The position numbers were made by a program, and so were the translations under genes. Shown piece by piece: positions 1-6,881 of a DNA stretch of 6,950 bases; the first letter of the stretch is position 1; each line of letters begins with the position of its first letter. Source of the stretch: Cytophagaceae bacterium (lineage in GTDB: Bacteria; Bacteroidota; Bacteroidia; Cytophagales; Spirosomataceae); NCBI GenBank assembly GCA_947461155.1, contig CANHKE010000066.1, forward strand, positions 1 through 6,950. Direction: 5' to 3'. Below the pieces are notes generated by a model. That model was given only the letters and a program-made list of their open reading frames with translations. It did not search any database and was not told the origin of the DNA.

Positions 1-616
1 ATACCAATTTCTGCGCAGTGCCGGATTTCATTCGGGTACTTCCCGTGACATATTCGGGCCCCACCAATACCTCAATGGGGTAATTCGCCTCCGCCGCGAT
101 CACACTCCCACCATTGCACACAATGCAACCCGTCAAAATACCCCGGGCATTGGCTGCCTGTAAACCACCGACCACATATGGCGTTCGACCGGAAGCCGCA
201 ATACCAATAACCGTATCCAACGGCCCAATACCAAATGACTCCATATCCAACCAAGCCTGATTTGGATTATCCTCCGCATCTTCGACCGCTTTACGAATCG
301 CCCCGTCACCACCCGCAATAATCCCAATCACCAAATCAAATGGCACACCGTATGTCGGCGGGCATTCCGACGCATCGACCACGCCTAATCGGCCCGAAGT
401 GCCAGCCCCTATGTAAAATAAGCGCCCGCCCTGCTCCATGCGTGGAACAATTTGATTCACTAATGCCTCGATTTTCGGAATGACTTTTTCCACGGCAAAG
501 GGCACGGTTTTATCCTCCGCATTGATTTGACGCAATAAGGTTTCGACCGTTTGTTTATCTAAATCCTCGTAATGAGACGTAGACTCAGTCGCCAATAAGG
601 TTAAATTTTCAGCCAT
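1..616 (-). CDS. murQ: N-acetylmuramic acid 6-phosphate etherase, N-terminal 205 codons (cut by window edge)
   Basis: MurQ cleaves the D-lactyl ether of MurNAc-6-phosphate to give GlcNAc-6-phosphate and D-lactate, a cytoplasmic step of peptidoglycan recycling. Read from the ATG at 616, the frame stays open to the window edge. It begins MAENLTLLATES and carries the DKTVPFAVEKVIPKI segment, then the SIS-fold sugar-phosphate loop GAGTSGRLG (about residues 70-78) and DASECPPTYG (81-90). Glu84 and Glu115 (in VEDAED) match the two catalytic glutamates known in E. coli MurQ (Glu83, Glu114). Later conserved blocks are GIAASGRTPYVVGGL and TGSTRMKSGTAQKLV near the cut. Full family members run to about 270-300 residues, so roughly the last quarter to third lies outside the window. 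The start lies 2 bases after the stop of the dipeptidase gene, so translational coupling is likely. The product call is secure; only the C-terminus is unseen. Confidence 0.97.
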   Translation of the reverse strand, partial: MAENLTLLATESTSHYEDLDKQTVETLLRQINAEDKTVPFAVEKVIPKIEALVNQIVPRMEQGGRLFYIGAGTSGRLGVVDASECPPTYGVPFDLVIGIIAGGDGAIRKAVEDAEDNPNQAWLDMESFGIGPLDTVIGIAASGRTPYVVGGLQAANARGILTGCIVCNGGSVIAAEANYPIEVLVGPEYVTGSTRMKSGTAQKLV

Positions 617-618
617 GT

Positions 619-1989
619 TTATTTCGATAATTGAGCCAAATTGGCAAAGAAATGCGGTATCGTTTCGATCCCCTTATAAAAATTAAATAATCCGTAATGT
701 TCATTCGGAGAATGAATCGCATCCGAATCCAATCCGAATCCCATCAAGATAGACTTCACACCCAGCTCCTTCTCAAATAAGGCCACAATCGGAATACTAC
801 CCCCACCGCGCGTAGGAACAGGTTCTTTCCCAAATGTCGTCGCTAAAGCTTCTGAAGCCGCCTGAAAGGCAATACTATCCGTTGGCATCAAATATGCCTC
901 TCCACCATGATGCGCTTTCACAGTCACTTTCACCCCTTTCGGTGCGATGGCTAAAAAATGCTCCGTAAACAATCGGGTAATTTCATCCGAACTTTGGTTG
1001 GGAACTAAACGCATGGAGATTTTGGCATAGGCCATCGAAGGCAAAACCGTCTTTGCCCCTTCGCCCGTATACCCACCCCAAATGCCATTAACGTCTAAGG
1101 TTGGACGGATCGATGCCCGTTCAATCGTCGAAAATCCTTTCTCTCCATGCACCGTTTGAATACCTAAATCCTTTTGATAGGCATCTAAATCAAAGGGCGT
1201 TTGTGCCATCGCGGCGCGATCAGCAGGGCTAACGTCCAGCACGCCATCGTAGAATCCTGGTATTGTAATGTGATTGAATTCATCATGCATGGACGCAATC
1301 ATTTGGCATAAAATATTAATCGGATTCGCGACAGCACCTCCATAGACACCTGAGTGCAAATCGCGATTGGGTCCTTGAACCGCCACTTCCATGTAACTCA
1401 ACCCACGTAAGCCCACATCGATCGAAGGAATATCATTCGCAATGATGGCCGTATCGGATATCAAGATTACGTCGGCAGCTAATAATTCCTTGTGCGTGGT
1501 CACAAATAGACCCAGATTATCCGAACCTACTTCCTCCTCCCCTTCAATCATAAATTTCACGTTACAGGTCAATTCACCTGCTGCTTGCATGGCTTCAAAT
1601 GCCTTAATGTGCATAAAAACTTGCCCTTTGTCGTCGCAGGCACCACGGGCAAAAATCAAACCATCTTTTACAATCGGTTCAAATGGTGGATTATCCCATA
1701 ATTCCAATGGATCGGCTGGCTGAACGTCATAATGACCATAAACCAAAACGGTCGGCGCCGACGGATCAATCATTTTCTCGCCATACACAATGGGAAAACC
1801 AGCGGTTTCTTCTAAGCGGACATGGTCAGCACCTGCGTTGCGAAGACTGTCTGCCACCCATTCCGCTGTTTGACGTACAGAACCAGCATATGCGGGATCA
1901 GCCGAAATGGAAGGCATGCGTAATAATTCGAATAATTCTGCCAAAAAACGATCGTGATTGGCCTGTATAAAATCTTGCGTATTTTTCAT
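619..1989 (-). CDS. M20-family metallodipeptidase (CNDP/carnosinase-like)
   Basis: This is a 456-residue di-zinc exopeptidase of family M20, expected in the cytosol because no signal peptide is visible. Its length fits the CNDP-like dipeptidase branch. The metal and catalytic set appears complete by comparison with human CN2: His86 and Asp88 in YGHYDVQPAD, bridging Asp119 in ACDDKGQ, Glu152 (general base) and Glu153 in EGEEEVGS, Asp179 in LISDT, and His426 in AIHSPNEH. His212 in NRDLHSG is the conserved histidine of the inserted dimerisation/lid domain (about 190-310). GGGSIPIV (396-403) is another typical substrate-site stretch. The ATG at 1989 is followed directly by a family-like N-terminus and there is no obvious Shine-Dalgarno sequence. 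murQ follows after 2 bases and plsY lies 61 bases upstream. Substrate specificity cannot be read from the sequence. Dipeptide hydrolysis is the safest call, and a role with peptidoglycan-derived peptides is only inferred from the neighbour. Confidence 0.93.
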   Translation of the reverse strand: MKNTQDFIQANHDRFLAELFELLRMPSISADPAYAGSVRQTAEWVADSLRNAGADHVRLEETAGFPIVYGEKMIDPSAPTVLVYGHYDVQPADPLELWDNPPFEPIVKDGLIFARGACDDKGQVFMHIKAFEAMQAAGELTCNVKFMIEGEEEVGSDNLGLFVTTHKELLAADVILISDTAIIANDIPSIDVGLRGLSYMEVAVQGPNRDLHSGVYGGAVANPINILCQMIASMHDEFNHITIPGFYDGVLDVSPADRAAMAQTPFDLDAYQKDLGIQTVHGEKGFSTIERASIRPTLDVNGIWGGYTGEGAKTVLPSMAYAKISMRLVPNQSSDEITRLFTEHFLAIAPKGVKVTVKAHHGGEAYLMPTDSIAFQAASEALATTFGKEPVPTRGGGSIPIVALFEKELGVKSILMGFGLDSDAIHSPNEHYGLFNFYKGIETIPHFFANLAQLSK

Positions 1990-2024
1990 GGGTTGTCGGC
2001 GGAATCGAATATAAATTCCATCAA

Positions 2025-2032
2025 CAAATATA
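2025..2032 (-). promoter_or_regulatory. possible -7 element (TATATTTG) upstream of the dipeptidase-murQ pair
   Basis: On the minus strand this reads TATATTTG, an exact match to the Bacteroidota -7 consensus TAnnTTTG, ending 35 bases before the dipeptidase ATG. That is almost the same distance as the matching element before plsY. No TTG lies 17-23 bases upstream. The nearest one is only 12 bases away and the region is very T-rich, so the -33 half is missing or weak. It could be a secondary promoter inside a plsY-dipeptidase-murQ operon, or a chance match in AT-rich sequence. Confidence 0.35.
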
Positions 2033-2050
2033 AAAAAATAAAATCAAGCT

Positions 2051-2689
2051 TTACTTCTTCGCAGGGATAAGGTACATGCGATTTTCGGTTCCTTGAAAAA
2101 TGCGGACAATGTTCATGCGGTGCGTGAAAACGACCAAGACTGCAATGAAGATTCCGAAATAAATAATCGCTGGTTCGACAGGCCCGAAAACCCCTAAACT
2201 AAGCAACATAGGAAATAAGATGGAGGCCACCATTGACCCCAAAGATACATAGTGTGAGATGCCAAAAACCAAAAGAAAAATCAAAATACTAGCCATCGCA
2301 GCTGCCGGATGCAAGGCCAAAACCATGCCTAAGGTTGTTGCCACACCTTTTCCCCCTTTAAAATTACAGAATACGGGAAGCAGATGTCCAATGATCGCCA
2401 GGAAGCCAAAGAAAATCTTCAGTGTCACGCATGATTGCCAATCTACTTGATGGGTGTAAAAAAGAAACGAAGCTAAACTCGTGGCTAAAAAGCCTTTTAA
2501 CGCATCCACAAATAACACGATACTTCCTGCTTTTTTGCCTAAAACGCGAAATGTGTTTGTAGCGCCTGCATTTCCGCTACCATGCAATCGAATGTCCAAT
2601 CCGTGATAGGTATTTCCATACCAAATCGCTGTGGGGATTGAACCTAGCAAATAACTTAAAATGGATAGACCTGTAATTATTAAAATCAT
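2051..2689 (-). CDS. plsY: acyl-phosphate:glycerol-3-phosphate acyltransferase PlsY
   Basis: PlsY transfers an acyl group from acyl-phosphate to glycerol-3-phosphate to make lysophosphatidic acid, the first acylation in membrane phospholipid synthesis, and works with PlsX. The 212-residue protein is strongly hydrophobic with several membrane segments, as expected for an integral inner-membrane enzyme; solved family members have seven helices. All signature blocks are visible: GSIPTA (16-21); HGSGNAGATNTFRVLGKKAG (36-55) holding the SGNxGATN motif; GHLLPVF (101-107) followed by FKGGKGVAT (110-118), the glycine-rich phosphate-binding loop; and the C-terminal HRMNIVRIFQGTENR (190-204). It is slightly longer than typical members. 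The ATG at 2689 opens directly into the first membrane helix and lies 34 bases downstream of a good promoter match, so the start is well supported. The dipeptidase and murQ follow on the same strand and may share its transcript. Confidence 0.97.
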   Translation of the reverse strand: MILIITGLSILSYLLGSIPTAIWYGNTYHGLDIRLHGSGNAGATNTFRVLGKKAGSIVLFVDALKGFLATSLASFLFYTHQVDWQSCVTLKIFFGFLAIIGHLLPVFCNFKGGKGVATTLGMVLALHPAAAMASILIFLLVFGISHYVSLGSMVASILFPMLLSLGVFGPVEPAIIYFGIFIAVLVVFTHRMNIVRIFQGTENRMYLIPAKK

Positions 2690-2723
2690 AAATCGGCAAT
2701 AAATAAGCGCTACGGCTCGAATT

Positions 2724-2754
2724 CAAATATAGGTCGCTAATGTGCGAAAATCAA
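2724..2754 (-). promoter_or_regulatory. Bacteroidota-type promoter for plsY (TTG-N20-TATATTTG)
   Basis: On the minus strand TTG (2754-2752) is followed after 20 bases by TATATTTG (2731-2724), matching the -33/-7 pattern TTG-N17-23-TAnnTTTG used by the primary sigma factor of Bacteroidota. The -7 box ends 34 bases before the plsY ATG, so the 5' leader would be about 25-30 bases. The TTG falls within the 3' arm of the hairpin just upstream, so terminator and promoter appear to overlap. This is a sequence match only. Confidence 0.65.
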
Positions 2755-2775
2755 GAAGTTCAAAAAAGTTCTTGA
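2747..2775 (-). terminator. possible intrinsic terminator after the DUF5686 gene
   Basis: On the minus strand TCAAGAA (2775-2769) and TTCTTGA (2757-2751) are perfect 7-base inverted arms around an 11-base loop, followed directly by TTTT (2750-2747). The position, 43 bases past the DUF5686 stop and before the plsY promoter, fits a terminator. The stem has only two G-C pairs and a long loop, so it would be weak alone. Confidence 0.45.
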
Positions 2776-2783
2776 AATGTTTA

Positions 2784-2812
2784 AATTTTGGTCTTTATAA
2801 TATACCAAAATT
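2784..2812 (-). terminator. inverted repeat just after the DUF5686 stop codon, possible terminator or 3'-end stabiliser
   Basis: Perfect 9-base arms AATTTTGGT (2812-2804) and ACCAAAATT (2792-2784), read on the minus strand, flank an 11-base AT-rich loop. The first arm begins 5 bases after the stop codon of the 840-residue gene. The stem is AT-rich with two G-C pairs and is not followed by a clean T run, so it may act with the next hairpin or protect the transcript 3' end. Confidence 0.4.
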
Positions 2813-2817
2813 GCGTT

Positions 2818-5340
2818 TTAGAAGTTGAAATTGATCGAACCCATCAACCGAAAACGTTCCGGATTTCCGTGATCTAAATAGCTTAAGCGGTGGAAAGCTT
2901 GCAAGCGAAAAAGTTTAAATATATTATCAATGCCATAGCCCACCTCGACAAATGCTTTGTGGGGATCTAGGGAGTCAAACGCATATTGATTTAAGAAACG
3001 GGATTTAATCGGACTATTAACGTCTTTCATTAATTCATGATTTACTTCTCGTTGGCTACCATAGAGCACATTCGCACTGGCAATAAATCGCCATTTTAAT
3101 TTCTTAATGATCGGAATGCGATTAAAAAATAAGCCCTCAAAATTGTGATTATACTGCAATGATGCGAATCGATCACTCACAAATTCAAAATAATTCATCG
3201 TCGAGAAAGCACTGCGCACAAACATAAAGGTTTCATTTCCCAAATGAGGAAACAATAAAGGCGCTGGTAGATTTGAGGGTGTATAGCCGGCAGAAAACGT
3301 ATAATCCGAGCGTCCAAATTTACCCATTCGGAAAGTCTGATACGCCTTAATCGTAAATCGTTGGTAATTAAAATCACCACCTAAAAACCCCTTAAAGCCC
3401 CGCTGGTACCGAAACGTAATAACGGGAATTCGACGCGTGGCCAACGTAATCTTTTCATTCCCATTGAGTATGAACGTCTCATTTTTGGCAAAGCGAGCTT
3501 CCAATGTTAAAAATGTCTCATCGTAATGATCTTGTACCGGCGAATCCTTGCCTAATTCTGGATTTAAACGATACTGAAAACGAAACAATGGATCAAATGA
3601 GCGCATGTTCATAGAGCCTGTTAATCGAAATCCTTTGATAAATTCAGTAGATAAAAATGCTTCCGTATCCCTTCTGAAAAATGCTCCCGAAAATGCCCCC
3701 CATTTGGTAAAGGCATAAAACAGTTTATTATCCCCAATTAACTCTGGGGTTAGGCCAACGCGCTCTAAGTCATAACTATGACGCAGACCACCTACCGTCC
3801 ATTTATTCTTTGAAAACAAATAATTCACCTCACCCGAGTATTTGGGTAGCAAGTCCTTCGTTCCAAAACTAACATGCCCTCTGAAAATCCAATGTGAATC
3901 AAATTTAGCATTCGTACGGAATCCCAATCTAAAACGTGCACCCTCCACCTGATTGATGGCAAAACTGGAAATATATGGTCCAACCTCAACATCATTAAAT
4001 TTCCGGTAACCACTTAAAATGATATCGGCAATTTCAACATAAGTCCTAACCACAGGTACAGCCTTCACCGAGTCAATCATGGCAAAAGCAAGTAAGTCTT
4101 GACGGCTCAACGACTCATGCCGTGCATTTTTCCAAAACTCAGGATTCGAATCACGTGCATCCTCCGCAACTTCAGAAGTCCGGTCATAAAATTCCAGCGC
4201 ATGCGGCTGATTCACCACAAAATCCTTATTCGAAATGTACATTTTTAACAGCATACCCGCAGAACCTTTGGTTATTTCCTCTAAATCAATCAGAAAACGG
4301 GTGCGTGCTGGCAACCACGCTCCTTCCGACGTTTGTTCGAGTTCTTGGGATATTTTGATCTTTTCGATGAAATTAAGATTCGCAGCCTTACCTACCGTGG
4401 CGTCAATTTGTGCCAAAGCGAAGTGTGTTGTATCAATCCACATCTGACCCGTATACGTCAAATCTGCTGGATTTTTTGGCTCAAATTCAATTTGATAACA
4501 AACTTTACCATCAATTTTAACCGTGTCTTGTAGATAATACTGATAGGTCTGCTTCCATTGTTCCCCAATCGGGCTTGCAAAATCTTTCCCGAAGAAACTG
4601 ATGTAATTTTGATAAAAATTATAATTGGCAACCAAATTCCCTCCGATCAATTGGGACACAACGCCCCCTTCACCCATACCGACACCCTTGATATTTGTTT
4701 TCAAAACATGCTCTCTTCGGCGCCGAGGAGTATCCCGATAATAATACTTGCTGACAGACTCCGTGATGTACGTAGGAATCACCATTTTGCCATCTTCACC
4801 AGCGCGCTGCTCAAATTTCTTAATGGCAGACGCAATGTCTTGCATGAGTTTTTTATCCTTGAACTTGTCGGATATATTATCGACATCCAGCTCCATTTTG
4901 GCGTAGGAATCATATTCGTAGGCTGCTAAATGACTGCGATCATTGCGTGTTTTATTAGCCATCACACCCCGCAAAATCTTAAATGCAGGGTTCTCGCCTG
5001 AGTATACTTTTACTTCAGATAATGCGGCCGTATTGGGTTGAATTTGAAAATCTGTTTGGTGCAAACCGGGTGTTTTAGCTACCCATTTTACCCGACGGGC
5101 ATATCCCACAAACGAAACGAATAATGAATCTGAAGCAACTTTTGATTGAAATGAATACTCCCCTTGAAAATTGGTTACCCCTCCACTATTGACGCCTTTT
5201 AGGCCAACAGAAGCAAAGGGGATCGGGTCTCCAGAATCCGCATCTGTCACGATTCCTTTATAGGTAAATTGTGCCTTCGCGTAGAACGCGAGGAAAAGCA
5301 AAACCAACACTAGCCAGCGGCTATTGCTAACCAATTTCAT
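2818..5340 (-). CDS. DUF5686 family outer-membrane protein with N-terminal carboxypeptidase-regulatory-like domain
   Basis: This 840-residue protein belongs by recognition to the DUF5686 group, which is widespread in Bacteroidota and has no established function. Residues 1-23 form a signal peptide: basic start, hydrophobic core VLVLLFLAFY, AKA cleavage site before Gln24. Residues about 24-112 are a carboxypeptidase-D regulatory-like beta-sandwich (YKGIVTDADSGDPIPFASV, then GGVTNFQGEYSF and SFVGYARR), common on Bacteroidota outer-membrane proteins. The family core begins near ENPAFKILRGVMANK (116-130) and YEYDSYAKMELDVDNI (141-156). From about 450 to the end, alternating aromatic and polar strands and the terminal INFNF suggest a beta-barrel with an aromatic C-terminal residue of the kind BAM recognises. 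There is no TonB-dependent receptor plug, so it is not a classical SusC-type receptor. The ATG at 5340 gives the signal peptide directly. It lies 33 bases after rdgB and is probably cotranscribed. Family and location are good calls; function is unknown. Confidence 0.9.
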   Translation of the reverse strand: MKLVSNSRWLVLVLLFLAFYAKAQFTYKGIVTDADSGDPIPFASVGLKGVNSGGVTNFQGEYSFQSKVASDSLFVSFVGYARRVKWVAKTPGLHQTDFQIQPNTAALSEVKVYSGENPAFKILRGVMANKTRNDRSHLAAYEYDSYAKMELDVDNISDKFKDKKLMQDIASAIKKFEQRAGEDGKMVIPTYITESVSKYYYRDTPRRRREHVLKTNIKGVGMGEGGVVSQLIGGNLVANYNFYQNYISFFGKDFASPIGEQWKQTYQYYLQDTVKIDGKVCYQIEFEPKNPADLTYTGQMWIDTTHFALAQIDATVGKAANLNFIEKIKISQELEQTSEGAWLPARTRFLIDLEEITKGSAGMLLKMYISNKDFVVNQPHALEFYDRTSEVAEDARDSNPEFWKNARHESLSRQDLLAFAMIDSVKAVPVVRTYVEIADIILSGYRKFNDVEVGPYISSFAINQVEGARFRLGFRTNAKFDSHWIFRGHVSFGTKDLLPKYSGEVNYLFSKNKWTVGGLRHSYDLERVGLTPELIGDNKLFYAFTKWGAFSGAFFRRDTEAFLSTEFIKGFRLTGSMNMRSFDPLFRFQYRLNPELGKDSPVQDHYDETFLTLEARFAKNETFILNGNEKITLATRRIPVITFRYQRGFKGFLGGDFNYQRFTIKAYQTFRMGKFGRSDYTFSAGYTPSNLPAPLLFPHLGNETFMFVRSAFSTMNYFEFVSDRFASLQYNHNFEGLFFNRIPIIKKLKWRFIASANVLYGSQREVNHELMKDVNSPIKSRFLNQYAFDSLDPHKAFVEVGYGIDNIFKLFRLQAFHRLSYLDHGNPERFRLMGSINFNF

Positions 5341-5373
5341 CTAAAGGGTTTATGTAATTAATTTCTAATTTGG

Positions 5374-5976
5374 TCAATCCTGCTGAAAAATCCGCGATTC
5401 ATCCACAAATTTTTTAAATTTTTGTAGGGCACGCGCGCGATGCGCCAGTTGATTTTTTTCAGCCATGCTTATTTCCGCAAAGGTCAAATCCTTGCCTTCG
5501 GGCATAAAAACGGGATCATACCCAAAACCATTTGACCCCCGTGGCTCTTCGGTAATCTGACCATGAATTTCACCTTCAAATACATAAAATTGACCTTGGT
5601 GGTGCAATGTCAATACAGTAACAAAACGGGCATTTCGATTGGCTGTCGTCGCCAATTCTTGTAGCAACTTGGCTACATTCGCCGCGTCACTTTTCGATTC
5701 GCCAGCATACCGGGCAGAATAAACACCAGGGGCTCCACCTAAGGCATCTACTTCCAAACCAGAATCATCTGCCAGACAACTTATTCCACCAAAATGACGC
5801 GCAATAAATTCCGCCTTCTGCATCGAATTTTCCTGTAAAGTGCTACCTGTCTCCGGAATTTCCGTTTGCAAACCCAATTCAAAAACAGTCCTAAAATCAA
5901 AAAGATCTCCTAAGAGATCTTTGATTTCATCAATTTTATGTTGGTTCTGCGTCGCTAAGTAAATAACTGATTTCAT
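5374..5976 (-). CDS. rdgB: RdgB/HAM1 family non-canonical purine NTP pyrophosphatase
   Basis: RdgB hydrolyses dITP, dXTP and XTP to the monophosphate and pyrophosphate, keeping deaminated purines out of DNA and RNA. From the ATG at 5976 the protein has 200 residues, the usual family length. It starts MKSVIYLATQNQHKIDEI, with the substrate-binding T-x-N-x-x-K pattern (Thr9, Asn11, Lys14). Other signatures are LADDSGLEVDAL (68-79) with the catalytic-site aspartates, GAPGVYSARYAG (81-92), GSNGFGYDPVF (147-157), FAEIS-AEKN (166-175) and HRARAL (179-184). An in-frame TTG at 5991 would add five residues (MHLRV) but would overlap the upstream gene by 11 bases and add nothing conserved. The ATG leaves a 4-base gap after the FKBP lipoprotein stop, the same spacing as at the previous junction, so I prefer it. 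The early coding region contains a strong inverted repeat, listed separately. Confidence 0.96.
   Translation of the reverse strand: MKSVIYLATQNQHKIDEIKDLLGDLFDFRTVFELGLQTEIPETGSTLQENSMQKAEFIARHFGGISCLADDSGLEVDALGGAPGVYSARYAGESKSDAANVAKLLQELATTANRNARFVTVLTLHHQGQFYVFEGEIHGQITEEPRGSNGFGYDPVFMPEGKDLTFAEISMAEKNQLAHRARALQKFKKFVDESRIFQQD
5901..5922 (-). repeat. terminator-like hairpin inside the 5' coding region of rdgB
   Basis: Read on the coding strand, AAAGATCTC (5922-5914), loop TTAG and GAGATCTTT (5909-5901) form a perfect 9-base stem with a 4-base loop. TTGATTTT follows at once. It covers codons for residues about 19-26 (KDLLGDLF), some 55 bases after the start. The shape resembles an intrinsic terminator, but it may simply arise from similar codons for KDL and GDL. 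No regulatory role is shown. Confidence 0.5.
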
Positions 5977-5980
5977 AACC

Positions 5981-6877
5981 CTAAGGTGCAATCACCGAAA
6001 TTTCAAAATACAAGGGCGAATAACCCGGAATCGTTGAGTTGCCTGCCGTTCCATACCCTAATGCATATGGGATAATGACCGCAGCCTTCTCACCAGCACG
6101 CATTTTTTTCAAGGCCTCCGTAAACCCAGGAATCAAGTTGTTTTGACTTAACACAAATGGGACCGTTGGCGTCCCTAACGTCCCCGATCCAAAAACCGCG
6201 TTATATACATAGGCCCCAGAGGCATCCGCATGCACATAACTATACGCCAACCGACCTGTATAATTCACAAGTACCGGCGCATCTGCAGAGACCGAAGCGC
6301 CCGTGGGATTTTCAACCAATTTCTTAAATACCAAACCCGTACTTGTTTTTTCGGGGTTATCAATGGCATATGTTTTTTGAATTAAAGCAATTTGTTCGGC
6401 TTCATTGCGAATCGCATCTAAACTCAATTCCAATTTAATGACCGAATAGGCAGGAACATCACCATATGCCGTTCCGCCAAACGCCAAAGCCGATGGAATC
6501 AAGAATGTGCCACTCTCCCCCTCTTTCAGCATGGTTAAAGGCAACGTAAACACCGTGGTCGTATTGCTTAATCCCCAAACCGTCGAGCGGTTGATACCCT
6601 TCGCCTTGGATGTCGAATCGACCACCGTGCCGTCCAACAGCGTCATCTTGTAATTAAAAGTAACTAAGTCGCCCTGGTTTTTAATTTTACCGGTACTTCC
6701 AGCGGTATTGATTTGATAGTATAGACCTTCTGGAGACTTCTGCAATGTCAATTTTTGAACCTTGATGTAGTTCTGAATTTCGACTTCATTTTTATTGGAT
6801 TGTTCGTCGACCGTATCCACCGAACAGCTGCTCAAAAAGAGCGCACAGCTAATTAAAATTCCAAAAATATATTTCAT
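5981..6877 (-). CDS. lipoprotein with two FKBP-type peptidyl-prolyl isomerase domains
   Basis: This 298-residue protein has a type II signal peptide with lipobox LSSC (15-18), so Cys18 should be lipidated and the protein anchored in the envelope. The residues after Cys18 (SVDTVDEQ) are fairly acidic, but I cannot tell surface from periplasmic display. An FKBP-like domain spans about 65-155: GDLVTFNYKMTLLDGTVVDS, a short TLPLTMLKEGESG segment, IPSALAFGG, then VPAYSVIKLELSLDAI. A second spans about 198-298: VLVNYTGRL, LIPGFTEALKKMRAGEKAAV, IPYALGYG, then IPGYSPLYFEISVI. The second keeps the usual framework, with Phe at the position that is often Trp. The first lacks the V-I-x-G-W/F-x-E-x-L stretch and may be inactive. 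FKBP domains catalyse prolyl cis-trans isomerisation and can act as chaperones. The ATG at 6877 gives the signal peptide directly and lies 4 bases after another FKBP gene; rdgB follows 4 bases downstream. The isomerase family call is good; the client is unknown. Confidence 0.93.
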   Translation of the reverse strand: MKYIFGILISCALFLSSCSVDTVDEQSNKNEVEIQNYIKVQKLTLQKSPEGLYYQINTAGSTGKIKNQGDLVTFNYKMTLLDGTVVDSTSKAKGINRSTVWGLSNTTTVFTLPLTMLKEGESGTFLIPSALAFGGTAYGDVPAYSVIKLELSLDAIRNEAEQIALIQKTYAIDNPEKTSTGLVFKKLVENPTGASVSADAPVLVNYTGRLAYSYVHADASGAYVYNAVFGSGTLGTPTVPFVLSQNNLIPGFTEALKKMRAGEKAAVIIPYALGYGTAGNSTIPGYSPLYFEISVIAP

Positions 6878-6881
6878 CTAC

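Noticed and set aside
72..327. Two short minus-strand open frames
   Set aside because: They overlap murQ in other frames; the murQ frame carries the conserved SIS and ECPPTYG motifs, so these are shadows.
1442..1970. Two plus-strand open frames of 93 and 95 codons
   Set aside because: Both are antisense to the M20 dipeptidase over its conserved catalytic motifs and have no family features of their own.
2030..2050. T-rich run after the plsY stop as an intrinsic terminator
   Set aside because: On the minus strand a long T-rich stretch follows plsY, but I find no convincing stem before it, so it is more likely AT-rich spacer or part of a promoter region.
4558..4929. Plus-strand open frame of 123 codons
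   Set aside because: It lies wholly antisense to the clearly real DUF5686 gene and shows no recognisable domain, signal or upstream element. The same holds for the shorter plus-strand frames in 4122-4533.
2818..5340. TonB-dependent (SusC-like) receptor
   Set aside because: The N-terminal carboxypeptidase-regulatory-like domain is shared with SusC-type receptors, but no plug domain or TonB box follows and the core matches DUF5686; there is also no SusD partner.
5977..5991. Upstream TTG start for rdgB adding MHLRV
   Set aside because: It would overlap the FKBP gene by 11 bases and extend the N-terminus beyond the usual family start, while the ATG at 5976 gives a 200-residue protein and a 4-base gap.
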